Notes under the pieces: generated by a model
The model's database searches: none
What the model saw: the letters and a program-made list of their open reading frames with translations, nothing else
Told to the model about the DNA's origin: nothing
NCBI GenBank assembly: GCA_016938155.1
Contig: JAFGVF010000276.1
Span: 1-6,569 of the forward strand
Length of the DNA stretch: 6,569 nucleotides
Reading direction: 5' to 3'
Origin: Candidatus Cloacimonadota bacterium
Lineage (GTDB): Bacteria > Cloacimonadota > Cloacimonadia > Cloacimonadales > JAFGVF01
Shown: positions 1 through 6,569 of the stretch, piece after piece
Layout: each line of letters begins with the position of its first letter
Numbering within the stretch: the first letter of the stretch is position 1
Position numbers and translations under genes: made by a program

Positions 1-1276
1 GTAAATCACCAAAGAACAATCTTGTATTGGGAATATAGGCAGGAGTACTCTGTGCCATCGGAGGAGCTGCAGGATCCGGATTGTTCCCATCGTTAAAATA
101 GAATATACTTCTGTTTCCGTTTACTGCTGTACAGTAGAAGTCTTCCGATCCACTTGCACAATATGCCGGTTCATTCTCCTCTACTGCAATAACTAAGTTG
201 TCTGTGTTATTGTAAACAAATGGAGTTGTTAAAACAAATTCCATCCAACCATTTGCTCCGATTGCCGGCATAGGTCCATTATATGATTCACTCAATTGGG
301 ACACCGGTATCCACGAATCAGTAGTTGCAAATGAGGTTAAAGGTGTATGACCTAAATAAAGCACCCATTGATTACAGTTCGCCATTGGACCGGCATTATT
401 GAACTGATAATAAACCTTTTCTATTCTTCGTCCTTGTACATTTATCTCAGACTGCAAATAGATAGATTGAGAGTAGCTGTATCCGTAGAAAGGTTCAATA
501 GGGATGGACTGATTAACCTGCGTTCCGTTACCTATCTGCAAAACATCTGTGCCTAACTCAGTTGCAAAACTGCCGTTTACGGTTGCTTCATAGATACTGA
601 CAGAATTCTTTGCCACAATCCGCCAATAATAGGTTGTATTTAAGGTTAAAACTCCCGGATTATAGGACTGTCCTGCAGGTGTTACCGCTTGATCTGCAAT
701 TAAGGGAGTCGTTGGGAGTGCCCCGGCTCCAAAGTAGAAGTCATATGTTTCAGTATTCGCACCCCAGTTCCAACTTAGAACTGTTCCGTTTATAGGAATA
801 TTCAAAGCCATATTGGCGGGAGAGATATTTGTGGGTGATCCCGGCATATTGGGGTCGTTAGGAGTTGAACCTGATAATGTTACCAGATAAGTCCCAACTG
901 ATGCTGTTGAATATCCGCGAAAATCGAAATAGTGCCAACCGGTGGTCATAGTTGTGAAAATTATCTCCGATTGGAGTGTTCCTTGTGCATCATCGTTAGA
1001 GGCAAGCTGATTAGTTCCAGTTGAATCATAAAGATGCAGGTAAGTATCGAAAGAAGTAGACCCGTTTACGCAGTTGATATTGAGATTATCCCCTGCAACT
1101 GACCAGAATTTCCAGAAATCATGATCTCCAGTTGTGATTTCTCCGGTATGGTCTCCGTTAATGATTGTTAAAACCCCGGTATCATTCCAGGTATTATTTG
1201 GTTCAGTCTCGACATCTGCCAGAAGACTTCCAAATATCAGGGAAAGTACCACTAAAAGAAATAGTGTTTTTTTCAT
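1..1276 (-). CDS. Secreted multidomain protein (PPC + Fn3-like + beta domain), 3' end cut by window edge
   Basis: The reading frame runs open from ATG at 1276-1274 to the window edge with no in-frame stop, giving 425 residues of a longer protein. GGGAG at 1283-1287 lies 6 nt before the start. Residues 1-20 form a signal peptide (MKKTLFLL, hydrophobic core, LLA-D cleavage site). Residues about 21-136 match a bacterial pre-peptidase C-terminal (PPC) beta-sandwich: EPNNT at the front, GDHDFW, a DTYLHLYDSTG strand, SNDD, and a closing GTYLVTLSG. Residues about 145-238 look like an Fn3 domain (LSWNWG, TYYWRIVAKN). Residues about 241-425 begin with IGNGT and contain YGYSYSQSIYLQSEI, LYLGHT, DSWIP and NLVIAVEEN, a beta-rich module I recognise from FCB secreted proteins but cannot name. 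No catalytic domain is visible in the part present. By family style the missing C-terminus probably carries further domains and a T9SS sorting signal; this is inference. Function is unknown; an extracellular adhesive or binding role is plausible. Confidence 0.85.
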   Translation of the reverse strand, partial: MKKTLFLLVVLSLIFGSLLADVETEPNNTWNDTGVLTIINGDHTGEITTGDHDFWKFWSVAGDNLNINCVNGSTSFDTYLHLYDSTGTNQLASNDDAQGTLQSEIIFTTMTTGWHYFDFRGYSTASVGTYLVTLSGSTPNDPNMPGSPTNISPANMALNIPINGTVLSWNWGANTETYDFYFGAGALPTTPLIADQAVTPAGQSYNPGVLTLNTTYYWRIVAKNSVSIYEATVNGSFATELGTDVLQIGNGTQVNQSIPIEPFYGYSYSQSIYLQSEINVQGRRIEKVYYQFNNAGPMANCNQWVLYLGHTPLTSFATTDSWIPVSQLSESYNGPMPAIGANGWMEFVLTTPFVYNNTDNLVIAVEENEPAYCASGSEDFYCTAVNGNRSIFYFNDGNNPDPAAPPMAQSTPAYIPNTRLFFGDL

Positions 1277-1354
1277 AGTTTTCTCCCGTATTATTGTTTA
1301 TATAACTTCCAATCACTCTATTTCACTGTTCATTACGAAACAAATATCAAACTA

Positions 1355-1383
1355 TTTTATAAAGAGTCAATCACAATTTTGAA
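1355..1383 (-). promoter_or_regulatory. Candidate promoter of the PPC-domain secreted protein gene
   Basis: On the minus strand, TTCAAA (1378-1383) and TATAAA (1355-1360) are separated by 17 bp, which would give a leader of roughly 70 nt before the ATG at 1276. An overlapping alternative uses TTGACT (1365-1370) with a poorer TATTTG -10 at 18 bp. The M28 stop is only 143 bp upstream with no clear terminator, so read-through is also possible. This is consensus matching only. Confidence 0.35.
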
Positions 1384-1419
1384 GTTTCCTCAATATTTTT
1401 TTACTTAGTAATCACCTAC

Positions 1420-2673
1420 TTATTTCTTATATCCGGGTGTCCATTGCAATTCAGGTTTAACCAGTCTGGAGTTCCAAAGATACTTCTCAAGTCTGTCCCT
1501 CAGACTGCTGTCGATTTCTTTCTTAACGGGATAAATTGCAGACTCAAGGATTCTTTTCATGATTACATACGCTGAGTGAGCATAGAACTCCAAACCCTCT
1601 GCCGTGCAATATTTTGCCACATCATCCTTGGTATGGATATTGGAAACGCCTTTTCCTCCGAAACGGGCAATGCTAACTGACGGTACTTCATATACGGAGA
1701 AGGGAATACCGTCACTGCTGTAGATATCCAATCTTTCTGAGAAGTAATGACCTTCTTCCATCATAATACCGCTCACATAGCCCATCAAGTTATTTGTCCC
1801 CAGCACCGGCATGGAATCAGTACCGAATATGTCTCCGGCAACATCCACATTAAGAACAAATCCCGCTCTCTTTTCGATTTCCTCTTTATGCGTTTCAACA
1901 TAGGCAGTTGAACCAAGGAGTCCGAGTTCTTCACCTGAAAAGAAACAGACTTTGAGTTCCCGCTTAAGGTTGAGTTTATTAAGTCTCTCGGCTGCTGCCA
2001 GAATACTAACGCTTCCACCGGCATTATCTGTTGAACCGTGGGAACGGGCAACGGAATCATAATGAGCAACCATATAACTGAGATTATGGTCAAGTATCGG
2101 TTTACCTATTGTTGCCACAATGTTATAAGCCGTACGCTCTTCTGTGTTTTGTTTAATGGAAACTTTGATTTTCTTACCAACGAACTTCAACAACTTCTCA
2201 GCATTATCATAGGTGATGGTTACACCTGGAGTAAACCCGTCAATTCTGCTTTGCTGACGATGTGAAAGAGATGTCTCAGCATGGTTGGGAGCTGATATCC
2301 TGATAAATCCGGCAACCTTCTCCTCTTTCATTGCCACAAGAACATTTCTGACAACATTATTCACTAAAACGATTTTACCTTCAAACATGCCCTTCTTCTG
2401 AAGAAGCTCATTCTGATTGCGAAGATAGCAAAGTTCACCCTCTAATACAATTGTATCACTCAGTCCCATGGGCATTGCGGGTATTGTCTTGTTTTCAACT
2501 TCAATACTTGCCTCTCCGTCATCAAAAGCCCACAGTTTAAAAGGCTCTAACTCATACTTAATCCCTGCCTTATCAAGATGTTCACAGATTATCTTATGTG
2601 CTTTTTCTTCACCTTTTGAGCCTGCGATCCGTTCAAAATCGAGTTCCTTTAAAACTTGCAATGGTTTAATCAT
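1420..2673 (-). CDS. M28-family zinc aminopeptidase with PA-like insert
   Basis: A 417-residue peptidase predicted to remove N-terminal residues from peptides with a two-zinc centre. All expected M28 ligands are visible: H204 in VAHYDS, bridging D216 in STDNAGG, the E248-E249 pair in FSGEELGLLG (general base and zinc ligand), D277 in NVDVAGD, and H347 in NIHTKDD. The SSDGIPF segment (319-325) and following PSVSIARFG also fit the family. Residues about 60-175, between the N-terminal helices and the first ligand, resemble a protease-associated (PA) domain (FEGKIVLVNN, then VAGFIRIS, then TPGVTITYDNAEKLL). There is no signal peptide or lipobox, so a cytoplasmic role in peptide turnover is likely, unlike many secreted M28 enzymes. 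The start is MIKPL at 2673, chosen because AGGAG lies 5 nt upstream; a 20-codon longer frame from 2733 has no such site. Exact substrate preference cannot be read from the sequence. Confidence 0.93.
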   Translation of the reverse strand: MIKPLQVLKELDFERIAGSKGEEKAHKIICEHLDKAGIKYELEPFKLWAFDDGEASIEVENKTIPAMPMGLSDTIVLEGELCYLRNQNELLQKKGMFEGKIVLVNNVVRNVLVAMKEEKVAGFIRISAPNHAETSLSHRQQSRIDGFTPGVTITYDNAEKLLKFVGKKIKVSIKQNTEERTAYNIVATIGKPILDHNLSYMVAHYDSVARSHGSTDNAGGSVSILAAAERLNKLNLKRELKVCFFSGEELGLLGSTAYVETHKEEIEKRAGFVLNVDVAGDIFGTDSMPVLGTNNLMGYVSGIMMEEGHYFSERLDIYSSDGIPFSVYEVPSVSIARFGGKGVSNIHTKDDVAKYCTAEGLEFYAHSAYVIMKRILESAIYPVKKEIDSSLRDRLEKYLWNSRLVKPELQWTPGYKK

Positions 2674-2678
2674 AAAAT

Positions 2679-2683
2679 CTCCT
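2679..2683 (-). promoter_or_regulatory. Ribosome binding site that fixes the M28 start
   Basis: AGGAG on the minus strand is followed by 5 nt and then ATG at 2673-2671. It lies inside the longer alternative frame from 2733, and so argues against that upstream start. Confidence 0.8.
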
Positions 2684-2741
2684 CTCTTTTGTTGATTTTG
2701 AGTTATCATCTGGAATTTACATAGATAAGGCAAGCAATTTC

Positions 2742-2770
2742 TTTATAAATAAATTGGATTGATTTCTGAA
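2742..2770 (-). promoter_or_regulatory. Candidate promoter of the M28 peptidase gene
   Basis: On the minus strand TTCAGA (2765-2770) and TATAAA (2742-2747) are spaced by 17 bp, just downstream of the eno terminator and about 70 bp before the M28 ATG. The arrangement closely resembles the candidate in front of the PPC-domain gene (TTCAAA, 17 bp, TATAAA). Confidence 0.35.
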
Positions 2771-2787
2771 TAACTAGCAGGGATATT

Positions 2788-2810
2788 AAAAAAGGGGGTT
2801 AAAACCCCCT
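2788..2810 (-). terminator. Rho-independent terminator of eno
   Basis: On the minus strand, 3 nt after the eno TAG, AGGGGGT pairs with ACCCCCT in a 7-bp stem around a 4-nt loop, followed by a run of six T (plus-strand A run 2788-2793). It separates eno transcription from the M28 gene. Confidence 0.85.
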
Positions 2811-2813
2811 AAT

Positions 2814-4112
<1,299 letters not shown>

Positions 4113-4167
4113 CTATATTACTATACATCTTGTTTCATCTGTTTCTTCTCATTATTCTGTTGACAGC

Positions 4168-4196
4168 AATAAATTAGAGTTGCTTTTTTCTGTCAA
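4168..4196 (-). promoter_or_regulatory. Candidate promoter of eno
   Basis: A perfect TTGACA on the minus strand (4191-4196) is followed after 17 bp by TTTATT (4168-4173), a fair -10, about 70 bp before the eno ATG. A second candidate further upstream has a perfect TATAAT (minus strand, 4239-4244) but a weak -35. I cannot tell from sequence which is used; both may be. Confidence 0.35.
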
Positions 4197-4547
4197 TTTA
4201 CTTAGATAATCTAATCTGTTTATCTGATTAAACACTATATTATAGCCTCTGACAATAATTATATTCACAGCACATTTACTGAATGTAGTGCATCAGAAAC
4301 CTACAAAAGAGTTCTGTTTTTGCTTATAAATTGCCGTTAGAATAGCTGAGTCATTGCTCTCATGGAAAAGGCATTGGTAGGGTATCGCAGAATCAAGTGA
4401 AACGCAAGAGATTTAGGGAAATCATATTCGTGTAAATGTAGAAATTATACCCTGAACAGATAGTACTGCAATATTGATTTCAATAACCCTGAGCCGTTTT
4501 CCTGTTTCTAAGAAACTGAAAGAAAGTCACTTAAAACAGAATATAAC

Positions 4548-4576
4548 TTGCCAAGTAAATAATCTCTCAATAATAT
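4548..4576 (+). promoter_or_regulatory. Candidate promoter of the T9SS cargo gene
   Basis: TTGCCA (4548-4553) and TAATAT (4571-4576) are separated by exactly 17 bp, with transcription expected to begin near 4583 and a leader of about 48 nt. Five of six -35 and four of six -10 positions agree with the sigma-70 consensus. Confidence 0.45.
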
Positions 4577-4621
4577 GAATTAATATTTTACTAAAGAAAC
4601 TATCTCTTAAAATAATGATAT

Positions 4622-4626
4622 GGAGG
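4622..4626 (+). promoter_or_regulatory. Ribosome binding site that fixes the cargo-gene start
   Basis: GGAGG is followed by 5 nt and ATG at 4632. It overlaps the upstream in-frame ATG at 4620, which would add only MEDC before the signal peptide and has no ribosome binding site of its own. Confidence 0.85.
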
Positions 4627-4631
4627 ATTGT

Positions 4632-6062
4632 ATGAAAACATTAACTATGTTTTTGTTTCTGATTTCTTTTGTCGGGCTTTGGTCGTTACAATTTGATATT
4701 ACTTATTCCGGCTTTACTGTTGAGCAGGAAGCAGCCTTTGAAGCGGGATGTGCCATCTGGTCCACAATCGTGGATGACAGCTATCCTCTTCGAATCCATG
4801 CCCAGTTTGTACCCCTTAGCAATTTTACTATTATAACAATTCCAAACCTGGCTCGTAATTTCGGTGGAGCAAATTACCCTGATGTATGGTATCCTACCTC
4901 TCTAGCCAGAAAGCTGGGAGGTTATGAGGATATTGAAGAAGAAGCCGATGTAGATTTCTTTCTGAACAGTAACGAGAACTGGTATTATGGTTTAGATGGT
5001 AACTGCCCTGCCAACAGCATGGACTTTGTTTCGCAAATTTTCAAAGCCGTACCTTATGCTTTAGGGTATATGAGTTCTTTTTATGTTTCTCAGGGATACG
5101 GTTCTTATGGAATGCTTAATCCGGGTATTTTGGGACTGACAACTTCCTTCACTTGGGAGGATATGGAGGGAATGCCGACTGTTTATGATACTTTTATATC
5201 TACTCCAATGGCTCAATTTCTTACTGACCCAACATTTGTTGCCAATCCTTCTCTGGAACTTGCTTCACTCTTAACCGGTGGTGATATCTGGTACTTCGGC
5301 TCTCGAGGAGTTGAATGTAATATGCTGCAAACACCCGCTTTGTATGCAGCGGAATTTAATCTTGCAAGAACGGCACGACTTTCCATGGAGGAGTATCAGA
5401 ACACAGAAAATGCCTCAGGTGTCCCCACAAGCTCTTATGGACAGACTACGCGGTTACCATCTCCTATTGTTATGGGTATCCTGCAAGACTTAGGCTGGGA
5501 TTTAACACTCTACCCACTTTGTCCACCACCTACTAATCTAGTCGGTAGTGAGCAAGCAGATGGAGTCCATTTATCTTGGGATGCACCGGAAACAGATTTC
5601 ACTATCAGAGGTTACAGAATATGCGTTGATGGAGGTGCCTTTCAGGCAACAACAGGTGAAAGCTATATCTTGCCGTCTTATGTTAATTACACCTCCATAC
5701 GAGTAAGAACTATCTATTCCTTTTCTGATTCATATTTCTATTCTTCGCCTGAATATACCGATAATGATGAGAATACCGTGATGCCTATCAAAGATCTAAC
5801 GATGAGCATTGCTCCAAATCCTTTCTACAATAATCTGGAGATTAACTACAAGAATGATGCTACATCAGAAGTAAAACTCCAGATATTCAATGTGAAGGGA
5901 CAGGTTGTTTACAGTGAGTATCAAGGATATGTCCCCGGTGGAGAGCACACCATTTTATTGAATGATTTCGGCTCACAAGAAACAATGCCTAACGGTGTGT
6001 ATTTCATTAAACTAAGCACTGATTCAAAGATAGCCGTTAAAAAAGGGTTATTAATTAAATAG
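4632..6062 (+). CDS. T9SS-secreted pseudo-metalloprotease with Fn3-like domain and C-terminal sorting domain
   Basis: A 476-residue exported protein. Residues 1-18 are a signal peptide (MKTLTMFLFLISFVGLWS). Residues about 19-292 follow the layout of a secreted, metzincin-like metalloprotease family: FEAGCAIWSTIV, YPTSLARKLGG, NWYYGLDG, DFVSQIF, LTGGDIWYFG, and a closing ILQDLGWDL. Where that family has HExxHxLGF, this protein has KAVPYALGY (138-146): the two histidines are K138 and Y142, and the glutamate is A139. The later SSxSHxDE-type segment reads TARLSMEE (247-254), with S251 in place of histidine. Zinc binding and peptidase activity are therefore unlikely. Residues about 296-380 form an Fn3-like domain (PPPTNL, VHLSWDAPE, GYRICVDGG). 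Residues about 388-476 are a T9SS type A sorting domain (SIAPNPFYNNLEI, LQIFNVKGQVVY, MPNGVYFIKL, KKGLLIK end), implying export across the outer membrane. The frame is intact with no stops, so this is not simple decay. A structural, binding or decoy role is inference. Confidence 0.88.
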   Translation: MKTLTMFLFLISFVGLWSLQFDITYSGFTVEQEAAFEAGCAIWSTIVDDSYPLRIHAQFVPLSNFTIITIPNLARNFGGANYPDVWYPTSLARKLGGYEDIEEEADVDFFLNSNENWYYGLDGNCPANSMDFVSQIFKAVPYALGYMSSFYVSQGYGSYGMLNPGILGLTTSFTWEDMEGMPTVYDTFISTPMAQFLTDPTFVANPSLELASLLTGGDIWYFGSRGVECNMLQTPALYAAEFNLARTARLSMEEYQNTENASGVPTSSYGQTTRLPSPIVMGILQDLGWDLTLYPLCPPPTNLVGSEQADGVHLSWDAPETDFTIRGYRICVDGGAFQATTGESYILPSYVNYTSIRVRTIYSFSDSYFYSSPEYTDNDENTVMPIKDLTMSIAPNPFYNNLEINYKNDATSEVKLQIFNVKGQVVYSEYQGYVPGGEHTILLNDFGSQETMPNGVYFIKLSTDSKIAVKKGLLIK

Positions 6063-6080
6063 CTCTCTATTTTTTGTTTA

Positions 6081-6107
6081 AAAGCCCTCCACAAGAGGGC
6101 TTTTTTT
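6081..6107 (+). terminator. Rho-independent terminator of the T9SS cargo gene
   Basis: AAAGCCCTC (6081-6089) and GAGGGCTTT (6095-6103) form a perfect 9-bp stem around a 5-nt loop. The T tract 6101-6107 follows, 18 nt after the TAG stop. On the opposite strand there is no matching T tract, so it acts on the plus strand. Confidence 0.93.
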
Positions 6108-6261
6108 GCATACAAGGTTATCAACTCTGACAAACTTCCTTTTACCGTTATACCTTCCTTGTAACTCAAATTAACCCTTAAGAACAATCTACAGTGCGTT
6201 TTATGCGGAGTTCGGCTATTTCATGGCTTGTAAACTGCTCTCATACCCCGCTGTTCAACTC

Positions 6262-6355
6262 CTCACTGTTTTCTCACTGCTCAGTCACTGCTTCTCCACT
6301 GTCAACCCACTGAAACAGTGGGTGGGCAGTGACTGAGCAGTGGGAACACAGTGGG
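6262..6355. repeat. 94-nt imperfect palindrome made of 11-bp CACTG/CAGTG units
   Basis: The 30-nt arms 6262-6291 and 6326-6355 pair with one mismatch and two G-T wobbles. They include a perfect 17-bp core: CACTGCTCAGTCACTGC at 6275-6291 against its complement at 6326-6342. An inner hairpin ACCCACTG-AAA-CAGTGGGT (6305-6323) caps it. CACTG begins at 6264, 6275, 6286, 6297 and 6308, and CAGTG at 6316, 6327, 6338 and 6349, so both half-arrays keep an exact 11-bp step. The copy at 6297 is unpaired, in a 13-nt bulge facing 2 nt, a difference of exactly one unit. Possible roles include a protein-binding array in helical phase, a REP/MITE-like element, or a structured RNA; none can be proved here. 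Confidence 0.85.
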
Positions 6356-6384
6356 AAAAATGCGTATTGATGAATAGGATGGAA

Positions 6385-6410
6385 AAGGTGTAGTTTGCAT
6401 CAAATACCTT
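6385..6410. repeat. Small interrupted hairpin
   Basis: AAGGT (6385-6389) pairs with ACCTT (6406-6410), and TTTG (6394-6397) with CAAA (6401-6404), around a CAT loop, with a 4-nt against 1-nt internal loop. It lies 30 nt after the large palindrome and could belong to the same structured unit, or could be chance. Confidence 0.4.
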
Positions 6411-6417
6411 ACAGTTC

Positions 6418-6444
6418 CTGCCTGGCAGTCGTCTGGCAAATGCC
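6418..6444. repeat. Pair of short inverted repeats with CTGGCA twice, 11 bp apart
   Basis: CTGCC-T-GGCAG (6418-6428) and GGCA-AA-TGCC (6435-6444) are perfect short inverted repeats. CTGGCA occurs at 6422 and again at 6433. The stems are short and of uncertain meaning. Confidence 0.4.
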
Positions 6445-6461
6445 TAAGCACCCTTGGGTCT

Positions 6462-6482
6462 CCCCCGCCCTTCCCCTGCCCC
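6462..6482 (-). other. Putative G-quadruplex motif (minus strand), i-motif on plus
   Basis: On the minus strand there are four G runs of 4, 4, 3 and 5 with loops of 2, 2 and 1 nt, satisfying the G3+N1-7 rule with very short loops. The plus strand is correspondingly C-rich. GCCCC-T-GGGGC (6478-6488), an 11-nt near-palindrome, overlaps the edge. The motif is visible in sequence; formation in the cell is inference. Confidence 0.6.
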
Positions 6483-6569
6483 TGGGGCTGTCCCATAATT
6501 CCGATTACAAAGTAAGAGAAAGAAGCTATTTAGTTAATCACGACATTGACTTTCAATTTTGACGCAAAA

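Larger units (their letters stand above)
6108..6569. other. Non-coding, structure-rich region downstream of the cargo gene
   Basis: No reading frame here has a ribosome binding site, start and plausible composition. The first part (6108-6260) is plain AT-rich sequence with a 7-bp inverted repeat (TACAAGG 6111-6117, CCTTGTA 6157-6163). A large palindrome follows at 6262-6355, then smaller hairpins (6385-6410 and 6418-6444), then a C-rich stretch (6451-6493) unlike the surrounding DNA. The last 70 bases return to AT-rich sequence and may precede a gene outside the window. Confidence 0.6.

Noticed and set aside
1134..1382. Plus-strand open frame of 82 codons
   Set aside because: It lies antisense to the start of the PPC-domain gene and runs into its promoter region, with no ribosome binding site or protein-like pattern.
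2674..2733. Longer start for the M28 peptidase (20 extra codons, MPYLCKF)
   Set aside because: AGGAG lies inside this stretch, 5 nt before the downstream ATG at 2673, and the extension lacks its own ribosome binding site and overlaps the promoter region.
4362..4400. Twelve-codon frame (MEKALVGYRRIK) in the divergent intergenic region
   Set aside because: There is no ribosome binding site or promoter context, and its length is within chance expectation.
4620..4631. Upstream start adding MEDC to the T9SS cargo protein
   Set aside because: The GGAGG site overlaps this ATG and is correctly spaced for 4632; starting at 4632 also gives a normal signal peptide beginning MKTL.
6111..6163. Inverted repeat TACAAGG / CCTTGTA
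   Set aside because: Only 7 bp with a 39-nt loop and no T tract; it is too weak to call a terminator or element.
6180..6190. Eleven-base match AAGAACAATCT shared with positions 12-22
   Set aside because: Matches of this length are expected by chance in a 6.5-kb AT-rich window, and the first copy lies in a coding region, so it is not an attachment site or duplication.
6264..6353. CRISPR array interpretation of the CACTG repeats
   Set aside because: The repeated part is only 5 bp with 6-bp linkers, and the array inverts midway; CRISPR repeats and spacers are each far longer and keep one orientation.
6302..6496. Open frame of 64 codons on the minus strand across the palindrome and C-rich block
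   Set aside because: Its composition (Gly/Pro/Gln-rich start, then Pro/Ser/Cys) simply translates the G runs and CACTG repeats. It has no ribosome binding site or recognisable domain.

Overview
The window looks like chromosomal DNA from an anaerobic bacterium of the FCB superphylum that carries a type IX secretion system (T9SS). The closest fit I can suggest is Candidatus Cloacimonadota or a related lineage. This rests on a T9SS type A C-terminal sorting domain, on the style of the PPC, Fn3-like and beta-domain secreted proteins, and on intact Shine-Dalgarno sequences (GGGAG to AGGAGG) in front of all four genes, which would be unusual in Bacteroidetes proper. The taxonomic call is inference; enolase is the gene that would settle it.

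Layout. Positions 1-1276 (minus) hold the N-terminal 425 residues of a secreted multidomain protein whose 3' end lies outside the window. Positions 1420-2673 (minus) encode an M28-family zinc aminopeptidase with a PA-like insert and no signal peptide. Positions 2814-4100 (minus) encode a full-length enolase with its own terminator at 2788-2810. A 531-bp divergent intergenic region (4101-4631) carries candidate promoters and small palindromes but no gene. Positions 4632-6062 (plus) encode a secreted protein with a metalloprotease-like fold whose zinc-binding motif has been lost, followed by an Fn3-like domain and a T9SS sorting domain, and it ends at a strong terminator (6081-6107). From 6108 to the window end there is no convincing gene. 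This stretch holds a 94-nt imperfect palindrome built from CACTG/CAGTG pentamers at an exact 11-bp period, several smaller hairpins, and a G-quadruplex-type motif on the minus strand.

How the parts relate. The genes look like separate transcription units: eno has a terminator directly downstream, and M28, the PPC-protein gene and the plus-strand gene each have a plausible promoter. Enolase (glycolysis) and M28 (peptide turnover) are housekeeping or catabolic functions. The two flanking secreted proteins are extracellular and probably surface or T9SS cargo. No operon or defence system is visible. The least ordinary items are the 11-bp-phased palindromic array and the catalytically dead protease-like cargo protein.
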